From assembly GCA_009783355.1 (NCBI GenBank), contig WRHH01000013.1, positions 1-55,203 of the forward strand: a stretch of 55,203 nucleotides of DNA, written 5' to 3'. Shown piece after piece: positions 7,437 through 15,638 of the stretch. The position numbers and the translations under genes were made by a program. Below the pieces are notes generated by a model. That model saw nothing but the letters and a program-made list of their open reading frames with translations. It was not told the origin of the DNA and did no database searches. Each line of letters begins with the position of its first letter. Within the stretch, counting starts at the first letter, position 1. The stretch comes from Synergistaceae bacterium. Its GTDB lineage: Bacteria; Synergistota; Synergistia; Synergistales; Aminobacteriaceae.

Positions 7437-9611
7437 TTACGAATTACGAATTGCTTTTCTGACAAGCAGCGCAGCGCCCACGAGCGCAAGCGCAAATAAT
7501 CCTGAGCTGCATCCGCCGCCGCCTTTACTAGTAAAGCCGCCGCCGTTGATTACGTATTCCGCTGTAAATAAGCGGTTTAGCGGGTCGCTGGCATCCTCGC
7601 CCCAGCCGGTGAACGTGTAGCCTGTGCGTGTGGGCGCTGTTGGCAGCGTAGCCTCGCCTTCCTTGACGTAGGCATCCTTTTGAATCAGCTTGCCTTCCCA
7701 GTCAACGTATTTCGCGGAGTATGCGGCAAAGCCGTCGGTGAAGAGAAGTACGGCTATACCTGTGAAAGATTCGCTGCCCGGCGTTGTGCGTCCGCCGAGA
7801 ACGAAATCGTACGGGCCGTCGGCATTGGCACTGACGTTGTTTCCAAGCAGGCTAGCCTTGTCCACGGCAAACTTCCATTTCCCGCCGCCCAAATCCGTCA
7901 GACCCGAAGAGGGGTTGTAAGCGCTGCCGACAGAGATGCCTCCCAATCCGAACTTCAGGTTGGTAATGTCTGGAGTTTTACCCTCGGGCAATTCAAAGAT
8001 GATATCCACGCTGACCTGCGAGGCGTCAAGGCGGTCGACATAGGCGGTTGCTGAAACAGGAACTCCGAATAGCGGCTTGCTGTCAATGTGGCCTTGTATC
8101 ATCGAAAGCGCTTTGTTAACCGCCGCCTTGTCAAAATCGGCGGCGAGAGCGCTGTCTCCTTTGGCGATGAAAGCCGCGTTCGCTGCCTGCATTTCGGCGA
8201 AGTATAGAGCGATATTCGTCGAAACTTCTTTAATGTTTTGATCGTACGCCATATCCATCATATATTCAAATTCGCGGAATTTCTGCCACACGTTGTCAAC
8301 GTACAGATAACGCTCCGGCTCATGGATCAAATGGTTGCTAAGCGTCTCCGCAGGATCGTCCAGTTCAACTATTTCCGGGATTCGAGCCGCAAGGGGATGA
8401 AGCGGAACATAGGGCAGCTCGCAGGGACGTCCGCTGGCCGTCCACACCGTGGTGAGAGCTAAGTTCGGATGGAACTGGAATATTTTGGACTCGATCGTTG
8501 AGTTGTTACATACGCGCCCCGCTCCGCCGACGTGGGGGCCGTTGCCAGGAAGCGTTCTGCCGTAATCCATCGCTGTGCCCTCATAATGGCAGGTGATAGC
8601 TGCACGTATTGCTTCAAATGTTAGCTTTCCCTTTATGGGATATATGGCGTTAAATGTGTGTCCTGCCGCCCATGTGTCGTGGAATGCGGGGTCAGTAGGA
8701 GCGTTAATGTTTGTTCCAACAAGGATGGACTCGGCAAAGGCATGGCGGTAGGTATTACCGGCGGTTTTATAAGTTCCGACTCCTGCCTGATTGGGATCAT
8801 AGTTATTTACGCCGCCGTTTTGATACGACTCGGCAAATTGAAATTCAGCATCCGCAGATGCAGCGGGGAACCAGCCTTGAGCTTGGGCGAAGCTGATAAG
8901 ATCATCGGGATAGAGGATGCTGACGCCCTTCGTGCCGTAATCTTGGGTTACATGATGAATCGTGTAATGATTCGGCATGATAAGAACATGATCGTCAGGA
9001 ACGCGAATCGCTACATATCTTCTGCCCATAGCTATTTGAACCTGCCAGACCTCTCTGAAGTCGCCAACGGTGTATGCCCTGCCGGAAGGAGCGTAACCGT
9101 AAGTATTCAACATTTCAATGATGATTTCGGCGGCGTGCCTTGAGCTCGTGGCGCGTTCAGCTACAACGCGGCGAAGGTTATACTCAATTCCGCCCTCAAA
9201 CAGCGAACCGTCGGCCGAAGCTATATCAGCCGTCATTCTGGAGCTGGCGTTGCTGTTGCTTATAAGGGAGACGCCGTTCTCATTTAAAAATCCGTCCGCA
9301 TTTTGGAGACCTGCGCCGCCGCCCTTAACCGAGGCCCACCAGAAGCCATAGGTGTTCGGAAGCTGCGGGATCTTCGCTCTGTTGGCTGTAGTCGGCAGGG
9401 TTGTGCCTGCAGGCCAGTTAGCCGCTGGTACCCAACCGTGCTTGACCATCAAACGACCGCCGTCGTCCTCGTTGTGAATGACTAAAGGGTAACCCGTAGG
9501 GGACGCGTCTCTGCCAACCACTATACAAAAGCAGTCTGCGTACAAAGCCGCCGTTGGCATGATCGCCAAACAAAGAAGCACGACCGTAAAAATTGACACT
9601 AATTTTTTCAT
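7437..9611 (-). CDS. Exported C69-family peptidase with InlB-type repeat and Synergist-CTERM tail
   Basis: The 724-residue paralog has a signal peptide ending LYAD and presumed nucleophile Cys27 in CFCIVVGRDASPTGYPLVIH. The catalytic region (about 27-560) shares NEDDG, NENGVSLISNSNASS, AYTVGDFREVWQVQI and PDDHVLIMPNHYT with its paralogs. Near residues 645-690 is a single InlB/Listeria-Bacteroides-type repeat, recognisable by AYVKEGE...PTRTGYTFTGW. It ends in GGGGCSSGLF, a hydrophobic segment and RKAIRNS. The last residues are encoded by the AATTACG heptamer repeat, so that repeat has replaced the usual terminal RRK. AAGGAGG precedes the ATG. Unlike its paralogs it has a short leader of about 35 bases. 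Confidence 0.88.
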   Translation of the reverse strand: MKKLVSIFTVVLLCLAIMPTAALYADCFCIVVGRDASPTGYPLVIHNEDDGGRLMVKHGWVPAANWPAGTTLPTTANRAKIPQLPNTYGFWWASVKGGGAGLQNADGFLNENGVSLISNSNASSRMTADIASADGSLFEGGIEYNLRRVVAERATSSRHAAEIIIEMLNTYGYAPSGRAYTVGDFREVWQVQIAMGRRYVAIRVPDDHVLIMPNHYTIHHVTQDYGTKGVSILYPDDLISFAQAQGWFPAASADAEFQFAESYQNGGVNNYDPNQAGVGTYKTAGNTYRHAFAESILVGTNINAPTDPAFHDTWAAGHTFNAIYPIKGKLTFEAIRAAITCHYEGTAMDYGRTLPGNGPHVGGAGRVCNNSTIESKIFQFHPNLALTTVWTASGRPCELPYVPLHPLAARIPEIVELDDPAETLSNHLIHEPERYLYVDNVWQKFREFEYMMDMAYDQNIKEVSTNIALYFAEMQAANAAFIAKGDSALAADFDKAAVNKALSMIQGHIDSKPLFGVPVSATAYVDRLDASQVSVDIIFELPEGKTPDITNLKFGLGGISVGSAYNPSSGLTDLGGGKWKFAVDKASLLGNNVSANADGPYDFVLGGRTTPGSESFTGIAVLLFTDGFAAYSAKYVDWEGKLIQKDAYVKEGEATLPTAPTRTGYTFTGWGEDASDPLNRLFTAEYVINGGGFTSKGGGGCSSGLFALALVGAALLVRKAIRNS

Positions 9612-9651
9612 TCTTCATATTCCTCCTTAATATTAATACATAACTCTATTC

Positions 9652-9680
9652 ATTATAGTATCATAATTTACAATTTACAA
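9652..9680 (-). promoter_or_regulatory. Promoter of the 7437-9611 peptidase gene
   Basis: TTGTAA (9680-9675), a 17-base spacer and TATAAT (9657-9652) on the minus strand. It is a close relative of the promoters at 7230 and 15531, but here it sits directly before the ribosome binding site, so the long conserved leader is missing. Confidence 0.75.
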
Positions 9681-9800
9681 TATAGCTAAATTATTGAATG
9701 GAGCCGGAAGAGCGGAATTATTTATTTTTATTTTAAGGGCGGATCATAGTGTTGAAAAATGGCTGTGCAAAAGCGAGGCTGTAACAAAAGTAACAAAAAT

Positions 9801-9819
9801 GGGCGGCAAAATGCCGCCC
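9801..9819. repeat. Dispersed palindrome GGGCGGCA-N3-TGCCGCCC
   Basis: Third copy, within the 85-base unit shared with 7370-7455. It is preceded by GTAACAAAAG, a flank also seen at the 12701 copy. Confidence 0.8.
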
Positions 9820-9867
9820 CTGTAAGTCTTTTGTATTTGTCTTTGTCTTTTAATTCCGAAATCCGAA

Positions 9868-11355
9868 TTACGAATTCCAAATTGCTTTTCTGACGAACGT
9901 CAAGATTGCCATAAACGCGAGCGCAAGGAATCCATAACCGATGTTGCATCCGCCGCCGCCGCTTTTGCCACCGTTGCCGGGTACGTTATTCACTGTTAAT
10001 GTAAATGTGAGCGGTGTGCTACCGACATCGTTACTTGCTGTCAGAAGAGCAATATACGTGTCCGCAGGAAGCCCGGCAGCGACGTCGAGCTTTTTGGTAC
10101 TGTTGTTCCAAGTGATTGCGTCATTGCCGCTGGTCTTGACCACAGTTGGCGCGGGGACGCCCGTTATTGCGTACGGACCATATGATGTCGCTGCATATCC
10201 CACTTTGAGCGTCACATCGGTTGGGCCTGTGATACCGGGTACGGTTGTTCCCGCTGCTTTCACTGTCAGCGTGAATGTGAGCGGCGCGCTGCCGAGACTG
10301 TTGCTTGCCGTCAGAATAGCATTATACGTGCCTGCTGTAAGTCCCGTTGCAACATCAAGTTTTTTGGTGCTGTTGTTCCAAGTAATGGCGTCATTACCGC
10401 TGGTCTTTACCACAGTTGGCGCAGGGACGCCCGTAACGGAGTATGGGCCGTAGGATGCCGCCGCATATCCTACAGTAATCGTCACGTCGGTTGGGCCTGT
10501 GATGCCCGGCGCGCTCGTTCCCACTGCCGGGACTGTCAGTGTGAATGTGAACGTCGTATTTGGCGCGGCGCCGTTATTTACCGAAAGAACGACGGGATAT
10601 ACGCCTGCCGTAAGCCCCGTTGCGATATCGAGCTTCTTAGTGCTATTATTCCAGGTAATGGCGGCGTTTCCGCTGCTCTTTGTCACAGTTGGATTGCTCG
10701 TAATGGTGAAGGCGCTTGAGGATGTCGCCGCATATCCCAGATTAAGCATCATTATAGTCGGCCCTGTGAACGAGTAGCAGCCCGCGATGTCGCTGCCTGC
10801 GGCTTGTCCCACCAGCTCGCCCACGCTACTGCCCGCAGAGTTGATATTGCCTGTTGTGAAACAGTTTTCAATGCGGCTGTTATCGGCTCGACCCGCTAAC
10901 CCGCCGACATAGTTTTTCCCAACGATACCTCCTCCGTCAATGGCGGTGCCGCCGTTGGTGACGTCCATCTCCAGTCCAAGATTTTTAAGTACCGCGTTTC
11001 TCATAAATCCGAATAAGCCGACGTAATCCTCTGTGGATCGATCAATCCAAAACATAGTCAACTTATGTCCTGCCCCGTCAAAACCGCCTGTGAATGGTGT
11101 TGTTGCGTTTCCTATTGGCTCCCAGCCAAACATGTTTCCTCAGTCAGGGCAGAGATAATCATGCATGTCAAGGTTGTCAGACAGTTTGTAAAATTTGTTT
11201 AGGCCATATCGTATACTGTTAAGCTGATCTGGTGTTGCAACGAATATCGGGTCGCCCTCCGAATCGCCCGGCGCCGCCCATGCGTCGCTTGCTTTAATGC
11301 CCGTCAGCGCAAAGCAGAGCGCTATAAACAACATAATTGTTGTAATTCTTTTCAT
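9868..11355 (-). CDS. Exported GLUG/Ig-like protein with Synergist-CTERM tail; in-frame TGA, probable selenocysteine
   Basis: If TGA 11142-11140 is read as Sec72 the product is 495 residues. ATG 11355 gives a clean signal peptide ending SDAWA and follows AAAGGAAG; an upstream GTG at 11367 is possible. A region starting APGDSEGDPIF and KFYKLSDNLDMHDYL, typical of GLUG surface proteins, runs into Cys69-Pro-Asp-Sec72 and continues in frame with GWEPIG, FTGGFDGAGHKL and GGIVGKNYVGG. After that come three tandem Ig/putative-binding repeats, each with WNNSTKKLD. The tail is GGGGCNIGYG, a hydrophobic run and FVRKAIWNS. The alternative is a pseudogene split by a nonsense codon, but both halves are intact and in the same frame. 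It lies 35 bases after the paralog 11391-12608, probably as one operon. Confidence 0.75.
11115..11142 (-). promoter_or_regulatory. In-frame TGA with candidate bacterial SECIS hairpin (site 2)
   Basis: Minus strand: the TGA at 11142-11140 is followed 16 bases later by a GGG apical loop on a perfect six-pair stem, TTGGCT/AGCCAA (11129-11115). Compared with site 3 two outer pairs differ by compensatory changes. Confidence 0.65.
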
Positions 11356-11390
11356 TGTTAAATACACTTCCTTTCCGCTTTGAATTTTTT

Positions 11391-12608
11391 CTAATCCTTG
11401 CCTCTAAGAACGAACGGAACAAAGAGCGCTATTAAACCGCAAGCAAATACATTACATCCGCCTCCTCCGTTTTTACCGCCGCCGGGGGGAGGATCGACGC
11501 CTAAATTCTCTGGCAGCACCGATATTATGAATGTGAGATCTTCGTGCACTGTTCCGTTGCTAGCTCTCAGAACGATATTGTATGTGCCTGTGGGAAGTCC
11601 TGCCGAGATGTCGAGTCTTTTAGTCGAATTATTCCAAGATATGGAGTCAACACCGCTGGTTATTGTAACGGATGGCGCGGGGGAACCCGTTATGGTGAAC
11701 GGGTTGGTTGATGTCGCTACATACCCCGCGTAGAGCGTCATTGAGCTAGTTGAGTTCGGGGCTTTGATGCCTGGCGCGGTGGTTCCCGCTGCGTTTACCG
11801 ACAACGTGAATGTAAGCGCCGCGTCGGGCGCAAGGCCGTTACTTGCCGACAGAACGATGTGATACATCCCCGGTAAAAGCCCCGCCGCGATGTCGAGCGT
11901 TTTAGCGTTATTATTCCATGTAGCAGCGTCAACGCCGCTGAATTTTGTCATTACCGGCGCGGGAGTTCCTGCGATAGTGTACATTCCTGAGGATACCGCC
12001 GCATATCCCTCGTAAAGCTTCATTGAGGCCGGGCCAGTGATATTGTAGCAGTTTTCAACGTTAGTGTTATCCGTCTGTCCCGCTATCATTCCTGCATAGC
12101 TGTCGATTGCAATTACCCTGCCCGTGACGTAACAGTTTGTGATGCTGCTGTTCTCCGCCCGCCCGGCTATTCCTCCGACATAGGATTTGCCAGTCATGTT
12201 ATAGTTGTGGTTGATATCAACGCCTAGGTCTTTAACCACCGAGTTTTTCATGTACCCGAACGTACCGATGTAATTATCGTCGGGGCGGTGGCTCCGCATC
12301 CCGATTAATTTAAATCCCGCGCCGTCAAGATTGCCTGTGAACGGTTGCGTTTCGCTTCCAAGCGGCTCCCAGCCGCTGTCGCCCTCTCAGACGCAGTCAA
12401 GAACAGCTGTTGTAAAGTCAATGTTGTTGCCCAGTTTATAGTATTTGCCCAAACCATACCGTATGTCGTTAAACTCAAGCGGTGTCGTGATGATTATCGG
12501 ATTGCTCTCCGAATCGCCCGGTGCCGCCCACGCAAAGCGCTCATTGACAGTCGACAGGAAAGCGAACGCAAAGCTCAGCGTCAGAATTGCCATAAAAGTC
12601 TTTTTCAT
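11391..12608 (-). CDS. Exported GLUG/Ig-like protein with Synergist-CTERM tail; in-frame TGA, probable selenocysteine
   Basis: If TGA 12389-12387 is read as Sec74 the product is 405 residues. ATG 12608 is preceded by AAAGGAAG at somewhat long spacing; a GTG at 12620 is the alternative. The signal peptide ends RFAWA and is followed by APGDSESNPI, nearly the same as in the 11355 paralog. KYYKLGNNIDFTTAVL leads into Cys72-Val-Sec74, and the frame continues with GWEPLG, FTGNLDGAGFKL, VGGIAGRAENSS and two Ig-like repeats containing WNNNAKTLD and WNNSTKRLD. The tail is NGGGGCNVFACG, a hydrophobic stretch and LRGKD. The motif is CxU rather than CxxU. It is the first gene of a likely two-gene operon. 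Truncation by a true stop is the alternative. Confidence 0.75.
12361..12389 (-). promoter_or_regulatory. In-frame TGA with candidate bacterial SECIS hairpin (site 3)
   Basis: Minus strand: the TGA at 12389-12387 is followed 16 bases later by a GGG apical loop on a seven-pair stem, AGCGGCT/AGCCGCT (12377-12361). The loop lies at exactly the same distance from the TGA as at site 2. Confidence 0.65.
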
Positions 12609-12700
12609 TGCCAAAATCACTTCCTTTATACAAATATTAATAAATGAGATTATGCCGATTTCACAGGATAAAATAATACGGCGGGCGATGTAACAAAAGC

Positions 12701-12719
12701 GGGCGGCAGAATGCCGCCC
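12701..12719. repeat. Dispersed palindrome GGGCGGCA-N3-TGCCGCCC
   Basis: Fourth copy of the palindrome, flanked upstream by GTAACAAAAGC as at 9790. Confidence 0.8.
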
Positions 12720-12965
12720 CTACATTATATTGTGTTCAGGATGCCGCTTGACCACAATATATTGTGGTTGAGTTGACCTTTGTTACAGACCCAAGAGGCA
12801 TCTCGTTCATAGTATATTGCAGGGGCGACAACCACCCCGGTATTTTGAGCCGCCCCTCCAACGGAGGGGAATGCCGCCCCCTTTACGACCATTTAAAGAA
12901 CAATCCGCCGGGTGTTAGGGATTTAGGTATATAGATAACCAAAAAAGCTCCTGTCTTTGTCTTTT

Positions 12966-12995
12966 CTAATCCCTAATCCCTAATCCCTAATCCCT
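12966..12995. repeat. Tandem heptamer TAATCCC array
   Basis: About four consecutive copies of TAATCCC (GGGATTA on the other strand) lie just downstream of the 13005-15218 gene. The same heptamer in the opposite orientation occurs at 28068-28098. Confidence 0.85.
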
Positions 12996-13004
12996 GTATT
13001 TAAG

Positions 13005-15218
13005 TTACTTTCTTTTCCTGATGACCAACACGGTGATGCTTGCGAGCATAAGCGCAAATACTCCTGTGCTGCATCCGCCTCCGGATTTCTTAATGGGGTC
13101 TGGATCTGGGTCGGGATCCGGATCCGGGTCGTTTTCGTCCTCCTCGTATTCCGCAGTAAAAACGAGGTTGAGCGGGTTACTGGAATCCTTGTCCCAGCCG
13201 GTGAATATGTAGCCTGTCCGCGCGGGATCTGCAGGAGCTACTTCCTCGCCTTCCTTGACGTAGACATCCTTCTTAATCAGCTTGCCGTCCCAGTCGACGT
13301 ATTTCGCAGAATAAGCCGCAAATCCGTCAGTGAAGAGAAGAACGGTCACTCCCGTGAAAGATTCGTTTTCTGTCGTGCGTCCGCCGATGCAGAAATCGTA
13401 CGGGCCTGCAGCATTGGCGCCGACGTTGTTACTAACTAGATTGGACTTGTTCATGGTAATTTTCCATTTTTCACCGCCCACAGACGTCAGGGAACCTGCA
13501 ACGGGATTGTAATAGCTGCTGGCAGCTATGCCTCCCAATCCGAACTTCAGGTTGGTGGCGCTGGGGGTCTTGCCTTCCGGCAATTCAAAGTAGATATCCA
13601 CGCTGGTTTGGTCGGCGTTAGTTCGGTCTACATAAGTGGCGGGGTAAACGGTAATGCCGAAGAGCGGGTTGCTGTCGATATGGCCTTGGAGCATCGAAAG
13701 CGCTCTGTTGATCGCAGCCCTGTCAAAATCCGCAACGAGAGAACTGTCTCCTTTAGCGGTTAAGGCCGCGTTCGCTATCTGCATCTCGGAGAAGTATTTA
13801 GAGAGAAGCGCTGATACCGGCTTAATATTTTGATCGTAAGCCATATCCATCATGTACTCAAATTCGCGGAATTTCTGCCACACGTTGTCGACATATATAT
13901 ACCGCTCTCCTTCAGGGACCAGGTGGTTTTTAAGGGTCTCCGCAGGGTTGTCCAGTTCGACTATTTCCGGGATTTGAGTTGCCAAGGGATGAAGCGGAAC
14001 ATACGGCAGCTCGCAGGGACGCCCGCTGGCCGTCCAAACTGTGGTGAGAGCCAGATTCGGGTGGAACTGGAATATTTTGGACTCTATAGTAGTGGTGTTG
14101 CATATACGCCGCACGGTGGTGTTGTGCGGCTCGTTGCCCGGCGCCACTCTGGGGCCCGCATCCATCGGCGTGCCCTCGTAATGGGAGGTGATAGCGGCGC
14201 GGATGGCTTCAAACGTAAGCCTGCCCTTTACAGGGTAGATGGCTTCAAACACGCGTCCAGCCGCCCATGTATTATGGGATGCGGCTTGTGTGTTCGCAGG
14301 AGGATAAATATTCGTTCCGAGGAGGATAGACTCGGCAAAAGCATGGCGGTAGGTGTTGCCTGCGGTTTTATAAGTTCCTGTGCCTGCTGCGCCAGAAGCA
14401 TAGTTAGCATATAAAGCGGCGCCGCCCGCCTGATACGACTCGGCAAATTGAAACTCCTTGTCTGCCGACGCGGCGGGGAACCAGTCTTGACTCTTGGCGA
14501 AAGTGATCAGATCATCCGGATAGAGGATGCTGATGCCCTTCGTGCCGTAGTCCTCTGTGACATGGTGAATCGTGTAATGATTCGACATTATCGAAATATG
14601 GTCGTCCGGGATGCGAATCGCAACGTATCTTCTGCCCATGGCGATCTGAACCTGCCAGACTTCTTTGTAATCGCCTATAGTATATGCTCTGCCGGATGGG
14701 GCGTAGCCATATTTCTCCAACATTTCTATGATTATTTCGACTCCGTGCCTGGCGCTCGTGGCGCGTTCGGCTACGACGCGGCGAAGGTTGTATTCAATGC
14801 CGCCTCCGACCAGTGAACCATCTGCCGAAGCAATTGCCGCTGACATTTTCGAGCTGGCGTTACTGTCGCTTATGAGCGAGACGCCGTTCTCATTCAGAAA
14901 TCCGTCCGCATTTTGGAGACCTGCGCCATTGCCCTTAACCGACGCCCACCAGAAGCCGTATGTTTTCGGAAGCTGCGGGATCTTAGCTCTGTTGTCTGTG
15001 GTCGGTAGATCCGTAGCCGGCCATGTAGCCGCAGGTACCCAGCCGTGCTTGACCATCAAACGGTTACCGTCGTCCTCGTTGTGAATGATCAGGGGATAAC
15101 CTGTGGGCGACGCGTCCCGACCGACTATCAGACACATACAGTCAGCGAACGAAGCTACTGTCGGCATGACAGCTATACAAAGAAAAAGTACCATTAAGAT
15201 TGATGCAATTTTTTTCAT
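13005..15218 (-). CDS. Exported C69-family peptidase with InlB-type repeat, Asp-Pro linker and Synergist-CTERM tail
   Basis: The 737-residue protein is the closest paralog of the 7437-9611 product. The signal peptide ends SFAD and is followed by the presumed nucleophile Cys27 in CMCLIVGRDASPTGYPLIIH. The catalytic region reads NENGVSLISDSNASS, AYTIGDYKEVWQVQI and PDDHISIMSNHYT, matching its paralogs nearly residue for residue over long stretches. One InlB-type repeat (VYVKEGE...ARTGYIFTGW) is followed by a DPDPDPDPDP linker, as in wall- or membrane-spanning linkers. The tail is SGGGCSTGVF, a hydrophobic run and IRKRK. TAGGAGG precedes the ATG. It is transcribed from the promoter at 15531-15559 through a long leader. 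Confidence 0.88.
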   Translation of the reverse strand: MKKIASILMVLFLCIAVMPTVASFADCMCLIVGRDASPTGYPLIIHNEDDGNRLMVKHGWVPAATWPATDLPTTDNRAKIPQLPKTYGFWWASVKGNGAGLQNADGFLNENGVSLISDSNASSKMSAAIASADGSLVGGGIEYNLRRVVAERATSARHGVEIIIEMLEKYGYAPSGRAYTIGDYKEVWQVQIAMGRRYVAIRIPDDHISIMSNHYTIHHVTEDYGTKGISILYPDDLITFAKSQDWFPAASADKEFQFAESYQAGGAALYANYASGAAGTGTYKTAGNTYRHAFAESILLGTNIYPPANTQAASHNTWAAGRVFEAIYPVKGRLTFEAIRAAITSHYEGTPMDAGPRVAPGNEPHNTTVRRICNTTTIESKIFQFHPNLALTTVWTASGRPCELPYVPLHPLATQIPEIVELDNPAETLKNHLVPEGERYIYVDNVWQKFREFEYMMDMAYDQNIKPVSALLSKYFSEMQIANAALTAKGDSSLVADFDRAAINRALSMLQGHIDSNPLFGITVYPATYVDRTNADQTSVDIYFELPEGKTPSATNLKFGLGGIAASSYYNPVAGSLTSVGGEKWKITMNKSNLVSNNVGANAAGPYDFCIGGRTTENESFTGVTVLLFTDGFAAYSAKYVDWDGKLIKKDVYVKEGEEVAPADPARTGYIFTGWDKDSSNPLNLVFTAEYEEDENDPDPDPDPDPDPIKKSGGGCSTGVFALMLASITVLVIRKRK

Positions 15219-15530
15219 TCTAAAATTTCCTCCTATAAAGATTTTGTTTTTCGCCTGTGTATTCTTATTGTTACATTACTCAATGCCCATTCCCGGTCAA
15301 AAAATTAATTCTCCGTCGGGAAAGAAAGATCCAAAGCGCCGTTGGAAATTAAAGTTACGAAAAGCTATCTGTCAGTAAAAACAAATTCCTCCCTTTTTAT
15401 ATGCATACAAAAATCAAATATATTCAATGTCTACAACAAAATACAAAAAGCAGTGTCATTTCCGCGCTACTAACATCAACTGCGACCCGTTATAAAAAGT
15501 ACGCTTTTTAACCGGTCGATTTCACTACTC
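15219..15530 (-). promoter_or_regulatory. Long structured 5' leader conserved with 6941-7229
   Basis: The untranslated leader of about 310 bases shares many blocks with the leader at 6941-7229. It includes the TTCCCG/CGGGAA stem (15290-15322) and an early ACC-GGTT...AAC-GGGT hairpin around CTTTTT (15485-15516). The conserved pairing in spite of sequence drift suggests an RNA-level function, possibly attenuation. No recognised riboswitch and no convincing gene is seen here. Confidence 0.5.
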
Positions 15531-15559
15531 ATTATAGTCTCATAATTTGCAATTTGCAA
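15531..15559 (-). promoter_or_regulatory. Promoter of the 13005-15218 peptidase gene
   Basis: TTGCAA (15559-15554), a 17-base spacer and TATAAT (15536-15531) on the minus strand. The sequence is nearly identical to that at 7230-7258. It is divergent from the rhodanese promoter starting at 15576. Confidence 0.75.
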
Positions 15560-15575
15560 TACAGTACGCGACGCG

Positions 15576-15604
15576 TTGACTTATTTGTCTACAAGAATTA
15601 TGAT
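15576..15604 (+). promoter_or_regulatory. Promoter of the tandem-rhodanese gene
   Basis: TTGACT (15576-15581), a 17-base spacer and TATGAT (15599-15604). The -35 box itself contains a TTG that opens the reading frame upstream, which argues against translation starting there. It is back to back with the C69 promoter, 17 bases apart. Confidence 0.75.
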
Positions 15605-15638
15605 ATTGAAAAATATTAAATACAAGGAGAGAAACATT

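Larger units (their letters stand above)
12621..13004. other. Repeat-rich intergenic region without a gene
   Basis: This 384-base stretch holds no supportable ORF. It contains the GGGCGGCA palindrome at 12701-12719 preceded by GTAACAAAAGC, then ATATATTG-containing inverted segments and a GTTACAGACCC stretch similar to parts of 34556-34838, and finally tandem TAATCCC heptamers at 12966-12995. It separates the 13005 peptidase gene from the two-gene GLUG operon. No convincing promoter for that operon was identified. Confidence 0.6.

Noticed and set aside
2366..12608. TGA read as tryptophan (alternative genetic code)
   Set aside because: TGG is used for Trp throughout and TGA ends many intact genes in the window, such as mfd, punA, secG and the second carboxyltransferase gene.
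15576..15638. Upstream TTG start for the tandem-rhodanese gene
   Set aside because: The TTG is part of a near-consensus -35 box, and the -10 box lies downstream of it. A ribosome binding site nine bases before TTG 15639 marks the real start.
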